Positions 8,992-24,309 are shown, counted from the stretch's first letter. The stretch: 44,907 bases of DNA from Metabacillus lacus (GCF_009674805.1 NZ_WKKI01000032.1:1-44907); one strand, 5' to 3'. Made by a program: numbers and translations. Notes: generated by a model from the letters alone, not told the origin.

Positions 8992-9366
8992 ATGGCGGAA
9001 CACTTGATGGAGATCTTTTATGAGCTTCAACTGATGAGGGAAGAATTACGTTCAAGGCTCTTTGAACACTGTGCATTTCATAGTCCGATGGATCCTCGAA
9101 AAGCATCGCTCATTCATTCAGTAAAAGAAGAGCTGTACGATGTGGAAAATGCGCTTCAGAAGATGGAAGCAGGACAGTTTGGGATGTGCGAAGAAACTGG
9201 CAGAAGTATTCCTGTTGAAAAGCTGCGTGTCATTCCCACCGCCAGAACCATTAAAGATTTTTCGTATCAAGAGGCATATGAGAGAAAGTCTCTTCCATTT
9301 TATGAATACAATGTGATTGCCTTCTCTGAAGATGAACCACAAAAAGAACACATTTATAGTATGTAA
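8992..9366 (+). CDS. ylyA: DksA/TraR-family RNA polymerase-binding protein YlyA
   Basis: A 124-residue protein of the TraR/DksA group. It has an N-terminal helical pair (about residues 1-60, ending in VENALQKMEAGQFGMCEETG) and a short zinc-finger-like end (SIPVEKLRVIPTARTIKDFSYQ). Only one cysteine (Cys66) remains of the canonical four-cysteine finger, as in other YlyA-like proteins, so zinc binding is doubtful. B. subtilis YlyA binds RNA polymerase and modulates forespore (sigma-G) transcription of germination genes. The ATG at 8992 has GAGGAG 11 bases upstream, a slightly long spacing. The position between ileS and lspA is the same as in B. subtilis. Confidence 0.85.
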   Translation: MAEHLMEIFYELQLMREELRSRLFEHCAFHSPMDPRKASLIHSVKEELYDVENALQKMEAGQFGMCEETGRSIPVEKLRVIPTARTIKDFSYQEAYERKSLPFYEYNVIAFSEDEPQKEHIYSM

Positions 9367-9410
9367 AATCTTTTGAGTTATGCATTTTGTTGATAAGTTC
9401 CTCCATTTTC

Positions 9411-9440
9411 TTTACTCTGTTTATTTTATTGTGATAAAAT
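9411..9440 (+). promoter_or_regulatory. Probable promoter of lspA-rluD
   Basis: TTTACT (9411-9416), an 18-base spacer and TAAAAT (9435-9440) with a TG one base before it (extended -10). It is 38 bases before the lspA start. Confidence 0.55.
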
Positions 9441-9477
9441 TCTAAGAAACAGACTTTGATAAATTGGGGGAACACTC

Positions 9478-9960
9478 TTGCGCTTTTTGTACTATATAAT
9501 AGCCCTGCTGATTATTGCAGCAGATCAATTAACTAAATGGTGGATTATTCGCAATTTTGAACTGGGTGAACAAAGAACTGTGATAGAAGGATTTTTGTAT
9601 ATTACCTCCCATAGAAATGCGGGAGCAGCCTGGGGAATTCTACAGGGACAAATGTGGTTTTTTTATATTATAACGGTTATGGTAATTATCGGGATCGTCT
9701 ATTATATAGAGAAATATGCTAAAGATCAGCGTTTGCTTGGTATAGCGCTCGGACTTTTGCTTGGCGGAGCCATAGGGAACTTTATAGACAGGGTTTTCCG
9801 CAAGGAAGTGGTCGATTTTGTGAATACATACATATTTACTTATGACTTTCCTATATTTAACGTAGCGGATGCAGCTCTTTGTGTCGGAGTGGGTCTTCTT
9901 CTGATACAAATGCTGCTGGAAGGCCGGAAAGAAAAGGAGAACATGAATGGAAATAATTGA
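9478..9960 (+). CDS. lspA: Lipoprotein signal peptidase (signal peptidase II)
   Basis: Membrane aspartyl protease that removes signal peptides from diacylglyceryl-modified prolipoproteins. The 160-residue product has four transmembrane segments and the family motifs [22 protein letters not shown] and FNVADAAL. The catalytic aspartates are Asp104 and Asp131. The start is TTG at 9478 with GGGGGAA upstream. It overlaps rluD by 14 bases, so the two are translated from one message. Confidence 0.96.
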   Translation: MRFLYYIIALLIIAADQLTKWWIIRNFELGEQRTVIEGFLYITSHRNAGAAWGILQGQMWFFYIITVMVIIGIVYYIEKYAKDQRLLGIALGLLLGGAIGNFIDRVFRKEVVDFVNTYIFTYDFPIFNVADAALCVGVGLLLIQMLLEGRKEKENMNGNN

Positions 9961-10858
9961 ATTGCACATCACCGAAGAAGAACAGGGAGAAAGAATAGAT
10001 AAGATACTCTCGGTAAGAAATGAGTGGTCAAGAAGCCAGGTTCAGCAATGGATCAAGGAGAACAGAATTCAGGTAAATGGAAAGCCCGTTAAAGCCAACT
10101 ATAAAAGCCAAATTGATGATGTTGTGAAAGTGAGTATTCCTGAACCTGAGTTATTGGATGTTATACCTGAAGAAATGAATCTGGAGATCTATTATGAAGA
10201 CGAAGATGTGCTTGTTGTTAACAAGCCAAAAGGAATGGTCGTACATCCTGCCCCAGGCCATCTGTCGGGAACTTTAGTGAACGGCTTAATGGCCCATTGT
10301 AAAGATCTTTCAGGTATAAATGGGGTATTGCGCCCTGGAATCGTTCACAGAATTGATAAAGATACATCAGGCCTTTTAATGGTTGCCAAAAACGATGCAG
10401 CTCATGAATCTCTTGTCAATCAGCTTGTAGCTAAAACAGTTACACGCAAATATAAAGCTGTCGTGCATGGCGTGATTCCGCATGATCAAGGGACTGTAGA
10501 TGCACCGATTGGCAGAGACAAGCAGGACAGACAGAGCATGACTGTGACCGATCAAGGAAGCAAAAATGCAGTCACCCATTTTAAAGTGCTGGAACGCTTT
10601 GACCAGTTTTCCTATGTAGAATGTCAGCTGGAAACAGGCCGTACACATCAAATTCGTGTACATATGAAATATATTGGCTATCCGCTTGCAGGGGATCCAA
10701 AATATGGTCCGAAGAAAACATTGAATTTAGAGGGGCAGGCACTTCATGCCGGAGTTCTCGGGTTTCAACATCCGAAAAGCGGTGAGTATCTCGAGTTTGA
10801 AGCTCCCCTGCCAACAGAGTTTTTGAGCGTTTTGGATAACCTGAGAAATAACCGTTGA
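9947..10858 (+). CDS. rluD: 23S rRNA pseudouridine synthase, RluD family (YlyB)
   Basis: Converts specific uridines to pseudouridine in large-subunit rRNA; exact target positions are inferred from the family. The 303-residue protein has an N-terminal S4 domain (about residues 14-75, [20 protein letters not shown]) and the RluA-type catalytic domain, with the catalytic Asp137 in [10 protein letters not shown] and the [10 protein letters not shown] motif. AAGGAG at 9934-9939 sits 7 bases before the ATG, inside lspA. The stop codon lies inside the -35 box of the pyr promoter. Confidence 0.95.
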   Translation: MEIIELHITEEEQGERIDKILSVRNEWSRSQVQQWIKENRIQVNGKPVKANYKSQIDDVVKVSIPEPELLDVIPEEMNLEIYYEDEDVLVVNKPKGMVVHPAPGHLSGTLVNGLMAHCKDLSGINGVLRPGIVHRIDKDTSGLLMVAKNDAAHESLVNQLVAKTVTRKYKAVVHGVIPHDQGTVDAPIGRDKQDRQSMTVTDQGSKNAVTHFKVLERFDQFSYVECQLETGRTHQIRVHMKYIGYPLAGDPKYGPKKTLNLEGQALHAGVLGFQHPKSGEYLEFEAPLPTEFLSVLDNLRNNR

Positions 10859-10883
10859 CAGCAGCAGAAGGTAATGGCATAAT
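10855..10883 (+). promoter_or_regulatory. Promoter of the pyr operon
   Basis: A perfect TTGACA (10855-10860), a 17-base spacer and CATAAT (10878-10883). It overlaps the last codon of rluD. It is the only strong promoter seen for the ten-gene pyr operon. Confidence 0.9.
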
Positions 10884-10899
10884 GAATGAAGTTGAATAT

Positions 10900-11598
<699 letters not shown>

Positions 11599-11609
11599 TT
11601 TAATACACC

Positions 11610-11722
11610 CTTTTAAATTCAGTCCAGTGAGGCTGCAAAGGGGGAACTAAAGGCATTCCTGTTTTCTGCAGGGTACATTCTGTCTTTATGAACCTCTTTG
11701 CTCCTGCAAAGAGGTTTTTTTT
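11610..11722 (+). promoter_or_regulatory. PyrR attenuator 2 (pyrR-pyrP)
   Basis: PyrR-binding loop CAGTCCAGTGAGGCTG at 11620-11635 inside a hairpin closed by ACCCTTT/AAAGGGG. The terminator AACCTCTTTGC (11691-11701) / GCAAAGAGGTT (11706-11716) is followed by a T run to 11722. Confidence 0.92.
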
Positions 11723-11801
11723 ATACAGTAATTGGCCCTGCACCAGCTTAGAACAGTAAAAAAAGCACTGCACTTTTTCTTAATCAAAGGAGGATATCAC
11801 C

Positions 11802-13115
11802 ATGAGCAAAGATTCAGCAGTTGTACTTGATATAAATGAAAAACCAAATCCCTTTATGTGGATCACACTCAGTTTTCAGCACTTATTTGCAATGTTTGGC
11901 GCTACCATCCTTGTCCCGTTCCTGGTTGGGCTGGACCCGGCGGTTGCTCTTGTGTCAAGCGGGCTTGGCACCATCGCATTCCTGCTGATCACTAGGGGGC
12001 AGGTACCCGCTTATCTGGGTTCATCATTCGCTTTTATTGTTCCCCTTATTGCTGCGCAGGCAGTCGGCGGGCCAGGAGGCGCTATGGTCGGAAGTTTTCT
12101 GGCAGGACTGGTATACGGAATTGTAGCGCTGATTATTAAAGCTGCAGGCCATAAATGGATACTGAACATTCTTCCTCCTGTGGTGGTTGGGCCGGTTATT
12201 ATTGTAATCGGATTGGGCCTTGCCAATGTAGCGGTCAGCATGGCGATGAATAACCCGCAGGAAGAATACAGCACACTCTATTTCTCGGCTGCCCTCGTTA
12301 CACTGGCAGCTACGATTATTGCATCTGTCTTTTTTAAAGGATTTTTCAGCCTGATTCCAATCTTAATTGGAATTGTAACAGGGTACCTGTACTCCCTCAT
12401 GATTGGCATCGTCAATTTTCAGCAGGTAATTGAGGCAGATTTCCTGAAGGTTCCGGACTTTGTGATTCCGTTTGTCAACTACACACCTGCTTTTTCGTGG
12501 CAGATCGCGTTTCTGATGGTTCCAGTAGCAGTGGTGACAATATCAGAACATATCGGCCACCAAATGGTACTGAGCAACGTGACCAACAGGGACTTTATTA
12601 AAAAGCCGGGGCTGCACAAAAGTATTCTTGGAGATGGAGCAGCAACAATGATTGCCGCTCTTCTGGGCGGGCCTCCTAATACCACTTACGGAGAAAACAT
12701 CGGTGTACTGGCAATTACCCGCGTCTATAGCATTTACATTCTTGCAGGTGCAGCAGTCTTCGCGGTTTTCTTCGGATTTATAGGAACCATTTCAGCACTT
12801 ATCAGCTCAATTCCTACCCCTGTGATGGGCGGCGTATCAATCCTGCTGTTCGGAATTATTGCTTCATCAGGGCTTAGAATGATGGTTGAACATAAAGTGG
12901 ACCTGGGAGATAAGAGAAACCTGATTATCTCATCTGTAATCCTTGTAATCGGTATCGGCGGTGCAATCCTGAGAATTTCAGAAAGCTTTGAACTGCATGG
13001 TATGGCACTTGCAGCAATCATAGGCATCGCGCTAAACTTGATCCTTCCTGGACGTCCGAAAGTGCAGGACAGCATTCTGATAACGAAAAATGATAATGAC
13101 AATTCAGCAGCTTAA
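11802..13115 (+). CDS. pyrP: Uracil permease
   Basis: Nucleobase:cation symporter-2 family transporter importing uracil. The 437-residue product has about 12-14 hydrophobic segments. Family signatures include the early FGATILVPFLVGLDPAVAL, the AYLGSSFAFI segment, TISEHIGHQMVLSN and the GGPPNTTYGENIGVLAITRV motif. AAGGAGG 10 or so bases upstream supports the ATG. It lies between two PyrR attenuators, so uptake and synthesis are co-regulated by pyrimidine supply. Confidence 0.97.
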   Translation: MSKDSAVVLDINEKPNPFMWITLSFQHLFAMFGATILVPFLVGLDPAVALVSSGLGTIAFLLITRGQVPAYLGSSFAFIVPLIAAQAVGGPGGAMVGSFLAGLVYGIVALIIKAAGHKWILNILPPVVVGPVIIVIGLGLANVAVSMAMNNPQEEYSTLYFSAALVTLAATIIASVFFKGFFSLIPILIGIVTGYLYSLMIGIVNFQQVIEADFLKVPDFVIPFVNYTPAFSWQIAFLMVPVAVVTISEHIGHQMVLSNVTNRDFIKKPGLHKSILGDGAATMIAALLGGPPNTTYGENIGVLAITRVYSIYILAGAAVFAVFFGFIGTISALISSIPTPVMGGVSILLFGIIASSGLRMMVEHKVDLGDKRNLIISSVILVIGIGGAILRISESFELHGMALAAIIGIALNLILPGRPKVQDSILITKNDNDNSAA

Positions 13116-13238
13116 ACACCTTTTAATACTGTCCAGAGAGGCAGCAAGGGTGCAGAACTGAAAGCTTGTTTCAGCATGACATGTGCTGATACAAGACTTT
13201 GGTATACTCACCCTGTGCTCCCGCACAGGGTTTTTTTT
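13116..13238 (+). promoter_or_regulatory. PyrR attenuator 3 (pyrP-pyrB)
   Basis: PyrR-binding loop CTGTCCAGAGAGGCAG at 13129-13144 within a hairpin closed by CACCTTT / AAGGGTG. The terminator CCCTGTGC (13211-13218) / GCACAGGG (13223-13230) carries eight T. Relative to the other two loops, a closing A-U pair is swapped to U-A (CAG...CTG becomes CTG...CAG), a compensated change that keeps the stem. Confidence 0.9.
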
Positions 13239-13242
13239 ATAG

Positions 13243-15483
<2,241 letters not shown>

Positions 15484-15487
<4 letters not shown>

Positions 15488-16590
15488 AACGATTTCTGGT
15501 GTTAGAAGATGGAACAATATTTGAGGGAAAAGCGTTCGGCAGCCTTGAAGATACGATGGGAGAGGTCGTTTTTCAAACAGGTATGACAGGCTATCAGGAA
15601 GTGCTTTCTGACCCATCTTACTGCGGACAGATCGTAACACTTACGTATCCCCTCATCGGGAATTACGGCATCAATAGAGATGATTTTGAAACCATTTCTC
15701 CATTCATATCAGGTTTGATCGTTAAGGAATTGTGTGAGCTTCCTTCAAACTGGAGAAGCGAATACACACTGAATGATTATCTTACCTTGAAAAACATACC
15801 AGGACTGTGTGGGATTGATACCCGTAAGCTTACCAGGCTGATCAGGGAGCATGGCACATTAAAAGGAGCTTTCACCACTGATGAAAGCAAATTGGACCAG
15901 GTACTGGAAGATCTTCGAAAAAAAGTTCTTCCGCGGAATCAAGTCAGCATGGTTTCAACTGCTGCGGCTTACCCTAGCCCTGGAAGAGGACACCGGGTCG
16001 TACTGGTGGACTATGGAATGAAGCATGGCATATTAAGAGAATTGAATAAACGGGACTGCGATGTCATTGTTGTTCCTTATGATACGAGTGCGGAGGAAAT
16101 TCTTCAATTGCGCCCAGACGGCGTGATGCTCTCAAACGGACCTGGAGATCCAAAAGATGTTCCACAAGCAGCAGAAATGATCAAAAATATCCTCGGTAAA
16201 CTGCCATTGTTCGGTATATGCCTTGGACATCAGCTTTTTGCTCTTGCTTGCGGGGCTGACACTGAAAAAATGAAATTCGGCCACAGGGGCTCCAATCATC
16301 CCGTTAAGGAATTGAAGACAGGAAAAGTTGCGATTACCTCTCAAAACCATGGTTATACTGTTACGCAGCATTCTTTGGAAACAACCAGGCTGCAAGTGAC
16401 ACATACCGCATTGAATGACAGTTCTATCGAAGGTCTTTCACATAAGGATTTTCCTGCATTTACAGTGCAGTATCATCCTGAAGCATCACCAGGCCCGGAA
16501 GATGCAAATGGCCTTTTCAACGACTTCATCACGATGATGACAGAAAACAAGCTTAGAAAAGAGGGACTAACATTATGCCAAAGCGTATAG
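15484..16590 (+). CDS. carA: Carbamoyl phosphate synthase, pyrimidine-specific, small (glutaminase) chain
   Basis: Class I glutamine amidotransferase subunit supplying ammonia to CarB. The 368-residue product has the small-chain N-terminal domain ([11 protein letters not shown] to [11 protein letters not shown]) and the glutaminase domain with nucleophile Cys246 in GICLGHQL and His331/Glu333 in [10 protein letters not shown]. Called pyrAA in B. subtilis, since it belongs to the pyr operon and not an arginine operon. It overlaps pyrC by 4 and carB by 16 bases. Confidence 0.96.
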
Positions 16591-19500
16591 ATATACAAAA
16601 GATACTTGTCATCGGTTCAGGCCCGATTATCATCGGACAGGCTGCAGAGTTTGACTATGCAGGCACACAAGCATGTATAGCACTGAAAGAAGAAGGTTAT
16701 GAAGTCATCCTGGTAAACTCAAACCCCGCTACCATCATGACAGATTCCGAAATGGCAGATAAAGTTTACATCGAACCTCTCACGGTGGAGTTTTTGACAA
16801 ATATTATACGCAAAGAGCGCCCTGACGCTCTGCTCCCTACTCTTGGCGGCCAAACTGCTTTAAATCTCGCAGTAGAACTATCAAATGCCGGTGTTCTTGA
16901 AGAGTGCAATGTAGAAATATTGGGCACTAAGCTGTCCGCTATTCAGCAGGCTGAAGACCGGGACCTTTTCCGCACCCTTATGAATGAGCTTGGGGAACCT
17001 GTTCCTCAAAGTGAGATTATTCATAATCTGGCGGAAGCAGCTGCCTTTGTAGAAGAAGTTGGCTATCCGGTAATTGTCCGTCCAGCTTATACGCTTGGAG
17101 GAACAGGAGGAGGCATTTGCAGCAACGAGGAAGAGCTGAAGGAAATCGTTGTGAGCGGTCTGAAGAGCAGCCCGGTTACTCAATGTTTGTTGGAAAAGTC
17201 GATTTCCGGCTTTAAAGAAATAGAATATGAAGTGATGAGAGATTCAAGCGATCATGCTATTGTGGTCTGCAATATGGAAAACTTTGATCCGGTAGGCGTT
17301 CATACAGGAGATTCCATTGTAGTTGCCCCAAGCCAAACGTTAAGCGACCGTGAATATCAGCTTTTGCGGAATGTATCTTTGAAAATTATCCGCGCTCTTA
17401 AAATTGAGGGAGGCTGCAATGTTCAGCTTGCGATGGATCCTGACAGCTTTCAGTATTATATTATTGAAGTAAATCCGCGTGTCAGCAGATCTTCTGCTTT
17501 AGCCTCTAAAGCAACTGGTTATCCAATTGCGAAGCTGGCGGCAAAAATCGCTGTCGGTCTTACACTAGATGAAATGAAAAACCCGGTAACCGGCACCTCT
17601 TATGCATGCTTTGAGCCTGCTCTCGATTATATTGTGAGCAAAATCCCGCGCTGGCCTTTTGACAAGTTCGAGTCTGCAAACAGACATCTTGGCACGCAGA
17701 TGAAAGCGACTGGCGAAGTGATGGCAATTGGAAGAACATTTGAGGAGTCTCTTTTAAAAGCAGTCAGGTCACTGGAGGCAGACGTTGATCATATCGATTT
17801 GAAACATGCAGATAAATTTGAAGATGCACTGATTGAGAAAAGAATCAGAAAAGCTGGAGATGAACGCTTGTTTTATATCGGTGAGGCACTAAAGAGAGGC
17901 AGAAGTGTTGAAGAAATTCATAATTGGAGTGCAATTGATCGCTTTTTCCTTGAAAAACTTAAGAAAATAGTGGAGCTCGAAAAACAAATTGGTCAGCATC
18001 CTTTTTCTGTAGAGCTTCTTGAGGAAGGAAAAAAGTCAGGATTTTCGGACAGCAAGATTGCAGCCCTGTGGTCTGTACCTGAAAAAGAAATTTATGAATT
18101 TAGAAAACAGGCGCAGCTTATGCCTGTTTATAAAATGGTAGATACATGTGCAGCTGAATTTGAGTCTGCCACTCCTTATTTTTATGGAACATATGAAGAG
18201 GAAAATGAGTCGATCAAAACAGATAAGAAGAGTGTTATTGTTCTGGGCTCCGGCCCGATCAGAATTGGACAGGGAATTGAGTTTGACTATGCAACTGTTC
18301 ATTCCGTCTGGGCTATTAAAGAAGCAGGGTACGAAGCAATCATCATTAATAACAACCCGGAAACAGTTTCAACAGACTTCAGCATCTCAGATAAACTGTA
18401 CTTTGAACCGCTGACAATTGAAGATGTTATGCATATTATTGATCTGGAACAGCCTGAGGGTGTGGTTGTACAGTTTGGAGGACAAACTGCAATCAATCTG
18501 GCAGAGGGTCTGTCAGACCGTGGAGTTAAAATTCTTGGCACTTCTCTGGATGATCTTGATCGTGCTGAAAACAGGGACAGATTTGAACAAACAATGAAGG
18601 AACTTCAAATTCTTCAGCCTGAAGGAAAAACCGCAACCTCCATCTCGCAGGCGGCAGGAATTGCGGCAGGAATTGGCTATCCTGTTCTCGTTAGACCTTC
18701 ATACGTACTGGGCGGCCGCGCAATGGAAATCGTTTATCAGGAGTCTGATTTAATCAGGTATATGGAAAATGCAGTAAGAGTCAATCCTCAGCATCCTGTG
18801 TTAATTGATAAATATCTCACAGGCAAAGAAATTGAGGTTGACGCCATCTCAGACGGCACCACTGTTGTGATTCCGGGGATCATGGAGCATATTGAAAGAG
18901 CGGGTGTTCACTCTGGAGATTCCATCGCCGTATATCCTCCTCAAACACTGAGTGAAGCTATGAAAAACAAAATCGAGGAATATACAATTAAGCTTGCTAA
19001 AGGGCTGAACATCATTGGTCTGCTGAATATACAGTTTGTTATCTCAAATGACGAGATTTATGTGCTGGAAGTGAACCCTAGATCCAGCCGCACTGTTCCG
19101 TTTTTAAGTAAAATCACTGATATCCCGATGGCCGGCCTGGCAACGAAAGTAATTCTGGGAGAATCTTTGAGAGATCTCGGTTACTCGACAGGAATTCAAA
19201 AGGAAGTACAGGGTGTTTATGTAAAGGTTCCGGTATTCTCTTTTGCTAAATTAAGAAGGGTGGACATTACGCTTGGTCCTGAGATGAAATCAACAGGAGA
19301 AGTGATGGGGAAGGATGTTACCCTTGAAAAAGCCCTTTATAAAGGTCTCGTTGCTTCCGGCATTTCTATCCAGAAATATGGTGCAGTGCTGATGACAGTA
19401 GCTGATAAGGATAAGCAGGAGGGGCTCGATATTGCCAGAAGGTTTCATAGAATCGGCTATCGTATTTTAGCGACCAGCGGAACGTGTGATTACTTGAAAG

Positions 19501-19783
19501 GCGAAGGAATTCCTTCTTCGGTCGTTAATAAAATTGAAGATGCTGAACCAAATTTATTAGATGTGATTAGAAATGGAGAAGCACAATTTGTCATTAATAC
19601 GATGTCAAAAGGAAAACAGCCTGCCCGGGACGGCTTCAGAATCAGAAGAGAAGCAGTTGAAAACGGAGTACCATGCCTGACATCCCTTGATACAGCCAGA
19701 GCTATTTTAAGAGTTTTGGAATCAATGAACTTTTCAACAGATGCAATGCCGAAGACAAAACAGAGCAAAGAGGCGGTTATGCT

Positions 19784-19787
<4 letters not shown>
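16575..19787 (+). CDS. carB: Carbamoyl phosphate synthase, pyrimidine-specific, large chain
   Basis: Synthesises carbamoyl phosphate from bicarbonate, ammonia and two ATP. The 1070-residue protein shows the usual internal duplication: two ATP-grasp halves, each opening with a VIGSGP or VLGSGP glycine motif and a matching EFDYA segment (about residues 12-28 and 556-572), and a C-terminal MGS-like regulatory domain ([20 protein letters not shown]). The C-terminal domain is the nucleotide-allostery site in relatives. It is pyrAB in B. subtilis nomenclature. The stop overlaps pyrK by 4 bases. Confidence 0.97.
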
Positions 19788-22204
<2,417 letters not shown>

Positions 22205-22829
22205 GGCAGTATTTCTCCAGCCGAATGATCCTTTCACATGGTCAAGCGGGTTAAAGTCACCTATATACTGCGACAACCGGCTGTCACTGTCTTACCCTAA
22301 TGTACGCAGGGATATAGCAAACGGTTTGGCCCAGCTGATAAAAGAAAAGTATCCCGATGCGCAGGTGATTGCAGGAACGGCAACAGCAGGTATACCACAT
22401 GCAGCCTGGGTCAGCGACTTGCTTGATTTGCCGATGTGCTATGTCAGGAGCAAGGCGAAAGAGCATGGAAAAGGGAATAAAATAGAAGGAAGCGTCACAA
22501 AAGGCCAGAAAGCAGTAGTAGTAGAAGATCTCATTTCAACAGCGGGCAGCGCTGTCAGTGCAGCTGAAGCATTAAGAGAAGCCGGCTGTGAAGTACTGGG
22601 GATTGTATCAATATTTACATATGAACTCTCAGCAGCTGAAGAAATATTAAAGAGTGCAGATGTATCAAATGTATCACTATGCGATTACTCTGCACTGATT
22701 GAAACAGCGCAGGCAACTGGCTATATTACAGAAGTGGAACTTCGAAAATTAAGGAAATGGCGGGAAAATCCCTCAAGTTCAGAATGGATGGAAATATTTT
22801 AGCTATACAAAAGCACACAACTATCAAAC

Positions 22830-22850
22830 CCGTCCTAAATATAAGGACGG
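22830..22850 (+). terminator. Possible end-of-operon hairpin after pyrE
   Basis: CCGTCCT (22830-22836) and AGGACGG (22844-22850) with a 7-nt loop. No T run follows, so intrinsic termination is doubtful. Confidence 0.3.
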
Positions 22851-22929
22851 ATACACTTTGCATGTGCAAAATCTGAAAACCCTGCTGCCGTTGCTGCAGC
22901 AATCATGATGTCTTCGTTACAGCATTTCC

Positions 22930-23100
22930 CGAACGAGAAAGCCCACTCCTTCAGGTGTCGGATGAAAGTGAGGTCAGATACGGAGTGCCTCTAAAACCAA
23001 AGTTTTGAGGTGCTTCAAGTATCTGAAAAATACAGTTCCAGTTGAGTAATTTTTTGCTTTGGGGTGGGAATCCCATTGCTTCAGCTGTGGGAGCAGTCAA
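22930..23100. mobile_element. Probable remnant of an IS200/IS605-type insertion end
   Basis: The 294-base gap after pyrE holds two segments resembling right ends of TnpB-carrying IS200/IS605 elements in Bacillaceae. One is AGCCCACTCCTTCAGGTGT near 22939-22957. The other is a hairpin TCCCA...GCTTCAGC...TGGGA at 23071-23092 ending GCAGTCAA. Between them an imperfect inverted repeat spans 22974-23026 (outer arms TCAGATAC and GTATCTGA, inner AAAAC/GTTTT). No transposase fragment is recognisable. The assignment rests on remembered end sequences. Confidence 0.35.
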
Positions 23101-23771
23101 GAATTGCTTATGAGAAGGCAGCGGTACTGCTCGTACAAAAGCCTTGTGCAGCCGCTCCTATAGTGAATGGGCTTTTTAAACAGCGGCCCATCGTATACAA
23201 AAGAATGAAACTCCCCATTCTCCCCGCAGCGGTCTACTTCGGCAGGAAGGTTTGTTAACAAGCTGAAATCATAAGGTGCTCCAAGATAGCTGTCACTCAG
23301 CTTCTTGGTATCTATACAGGTGATAATCGCACGAAATCCCTCCTGTATAAAACGCAGAGAAAGCTGATCTGTATTGCTTCCCCATAGGGGGAAAAATGCC
23401 TTCAGCCCGATCTGCTTCATGACCTGTTCCCTGTATTGCCTGATTTCCTCTAAAAAAATGTCTCCATACACCACTCCGGTTATTCCTTGTTGCTTTGCAG
23501 TAAGCAGAACAGCAAACAGAGCTTTTTCGTATTCAACATTGCTTGCTGCTTCCGGCATGCTTATTGTTGTTAAAGGTACTCCTAGAGATTCTGCCTGCAT
23601 CCTGACAATTTTGGAGGAAATTCCGTGCATGGAGACTGCATTTGATTCATTATTCACAATGGTCAATAATCCGGCAACCTCATACTTCAGAACAGTTTCT
23701 GCAAACAGCAGTGCCATTGCAGAGTCCCTGCCGCCGCTCCAGGAAATCAGCACTTTTTCCCGCATTAACAT
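23097..23771 (-). CDS. Dph6-related ATP pyrophosphatase domain protein (DUF71/COG2102)
   Basis: A 224-residue single-domain protein of the diphthine-ammonia-ligase-like N-type ATP pyrophosphatase family. Bacteria lack diphthamide, so the substrate is unknown. The PP-loop SWSGGRDSAMAL (residues 10-21) and the C-terminal hallmark GENGEFHSFVYDGP are present, as is GVVYGDIFLEEIRQYRE. Two starts are possible: ATG at 23771 (AGGAAGGG only 4 bases away) or ATG at 23765 (10 bases away). It runs opposite to the pyr operon. Its stop codon overlaps the GCAGTCAA end of the putative insertion remnant, but the protein length looks normal for the family. Confidence 0.85.
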   Translation of the reverse strand: MLMREKVLISWSGGRDSAMALLFAETVLKYEVAGLLTIVNNESNAVSMHGISSKIVRMQAESLGVPLTTISMPEAASNVEYEKALFAVLLTAKQQGITGVVYGDIFLEEIRQYREQVMKQIGLKAFFPLWGSNTDQLSLRFIQEGFRAIITCIDTKKLSDSYLGAPYDFSLLTNLPAEVDRCGENGEFHSFVYDGPLFKKPIHYRSGCTRLLYEQYRCLLISNS

Positions 23772-23795
23772 CAGTCCCTTCCTATGTATCTTACA

Positions 23796-23801
23796 TTATA
23801 G
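23796..23801 (-). promoter_or_regulatory. Possible -10 box of the Dph6-like gene
   Basis: TATAAT on the minus strand, about 25 bases before the start codon. No convincing -35 is seen at the expected distance. Confidence 0.35.
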
Positions 23802-23923
23802 CTTGGCAGCTTGAGAAATACATGAAAGAGGGTTGTCTCAAACTCTTTAAAAAAAGAGGAAGCAGCCATGCTTGAAGATATTTTTTCTGCGGAAAGAGAC
23901 AACGGTATTGCACCAAAAAGGGG

Positions 23924-23952
23924 TTGAATAAAAAGGGGGATTATGATAAGGT
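23924..23952 (+). promoter_or_regulatory. Possible promoter of the cold-shock gene
   Basis: TTGAAT (23924-23929), 17 bases, then TAAGGT (23947-23952) preceded by TGA, an extended -10. It would give a leader of about 120 bases, in line with the long leaders of cold-shock messages. The 307 bases between the divergent Dph6-like gene and this gene hold nothing else I can support. Confidence 0.4.
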
Positions 23953-24078
23953 AATAATAATTATTTTTGTTCGGTAATGTTAGATGATTTCTTTTTTAAG
24001 ATACCCCGTCTTGAATGTTGTAGAGCAAGAATAGTAATATAAGTGCAGATTTTTTTATCTGCTGCAGGAGGAATTTTC

Positions 24079-24276
24079 ATGTTAGAAGGAAAAGTAAAAT
24101 GGTTCAACGCTGAAAAAGGTTTTGGTTTTATCGAAGTTGAAGGTCAAGAAGATGTATTCGTTCACTTCTCCGCTATCCAAGGCGAAGGCTTCAAATCTTT
24201 GGAAGAAGGCCAAACTGTTACTTTCGAAATCCAAGATGGCGCTCGCGGCCCTCAAGCTGCTAACGTACAGAAGTAA
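24079..24276 (+). CDS. Cold-shock protein, CspA/CspB family
   Basis: A 65-residue single OB-fold RNA chaperone binding single-stranded RNA and DNA. Both RNP motifs are intact: KGFGFIEV (RNP1, residues 13-20) and VFVHFS (RNP2, 26-31). It closely matches B. subtilis CspB, but paralogues (CspC, CspD) are too similar to choose a symbol. AGGAGG precedes the ATG at 24079. Codons are strongly biased (for example GTTCACTTC, CGCGGC), unlike its neighbours, as expected for a highly expressed gene. A terminator follows. Confidence 0.95.
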   Translation: MLEGKVKWFNAEKGFGFIEVEGQEDVFVHFSAIQGEGFKSLEEGQTVTFEIQDGARGPQAANVQK

Positions 24277-24282
24277 TTATAC

Positions 24283-24309
24283 AAAACTCCCTGAAAAGGG
24301 AGTTTTTTT
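24283..24309 (+). terminator. Terminator of the cold-shock gene
   Basis: AAAACTCCC (24283-24291), short loop, GGGAGTTTT (24298-24306) and more T. Confidence 0.9.

Noticed and set aside
23832-23903. GTTGTCTC/GAGACAAC inverted repeat as ends of a small IS-derived element
   Set aside because: Only 8 bp, no target duplication and no internal similarity to a transposase; chance is sufficient.
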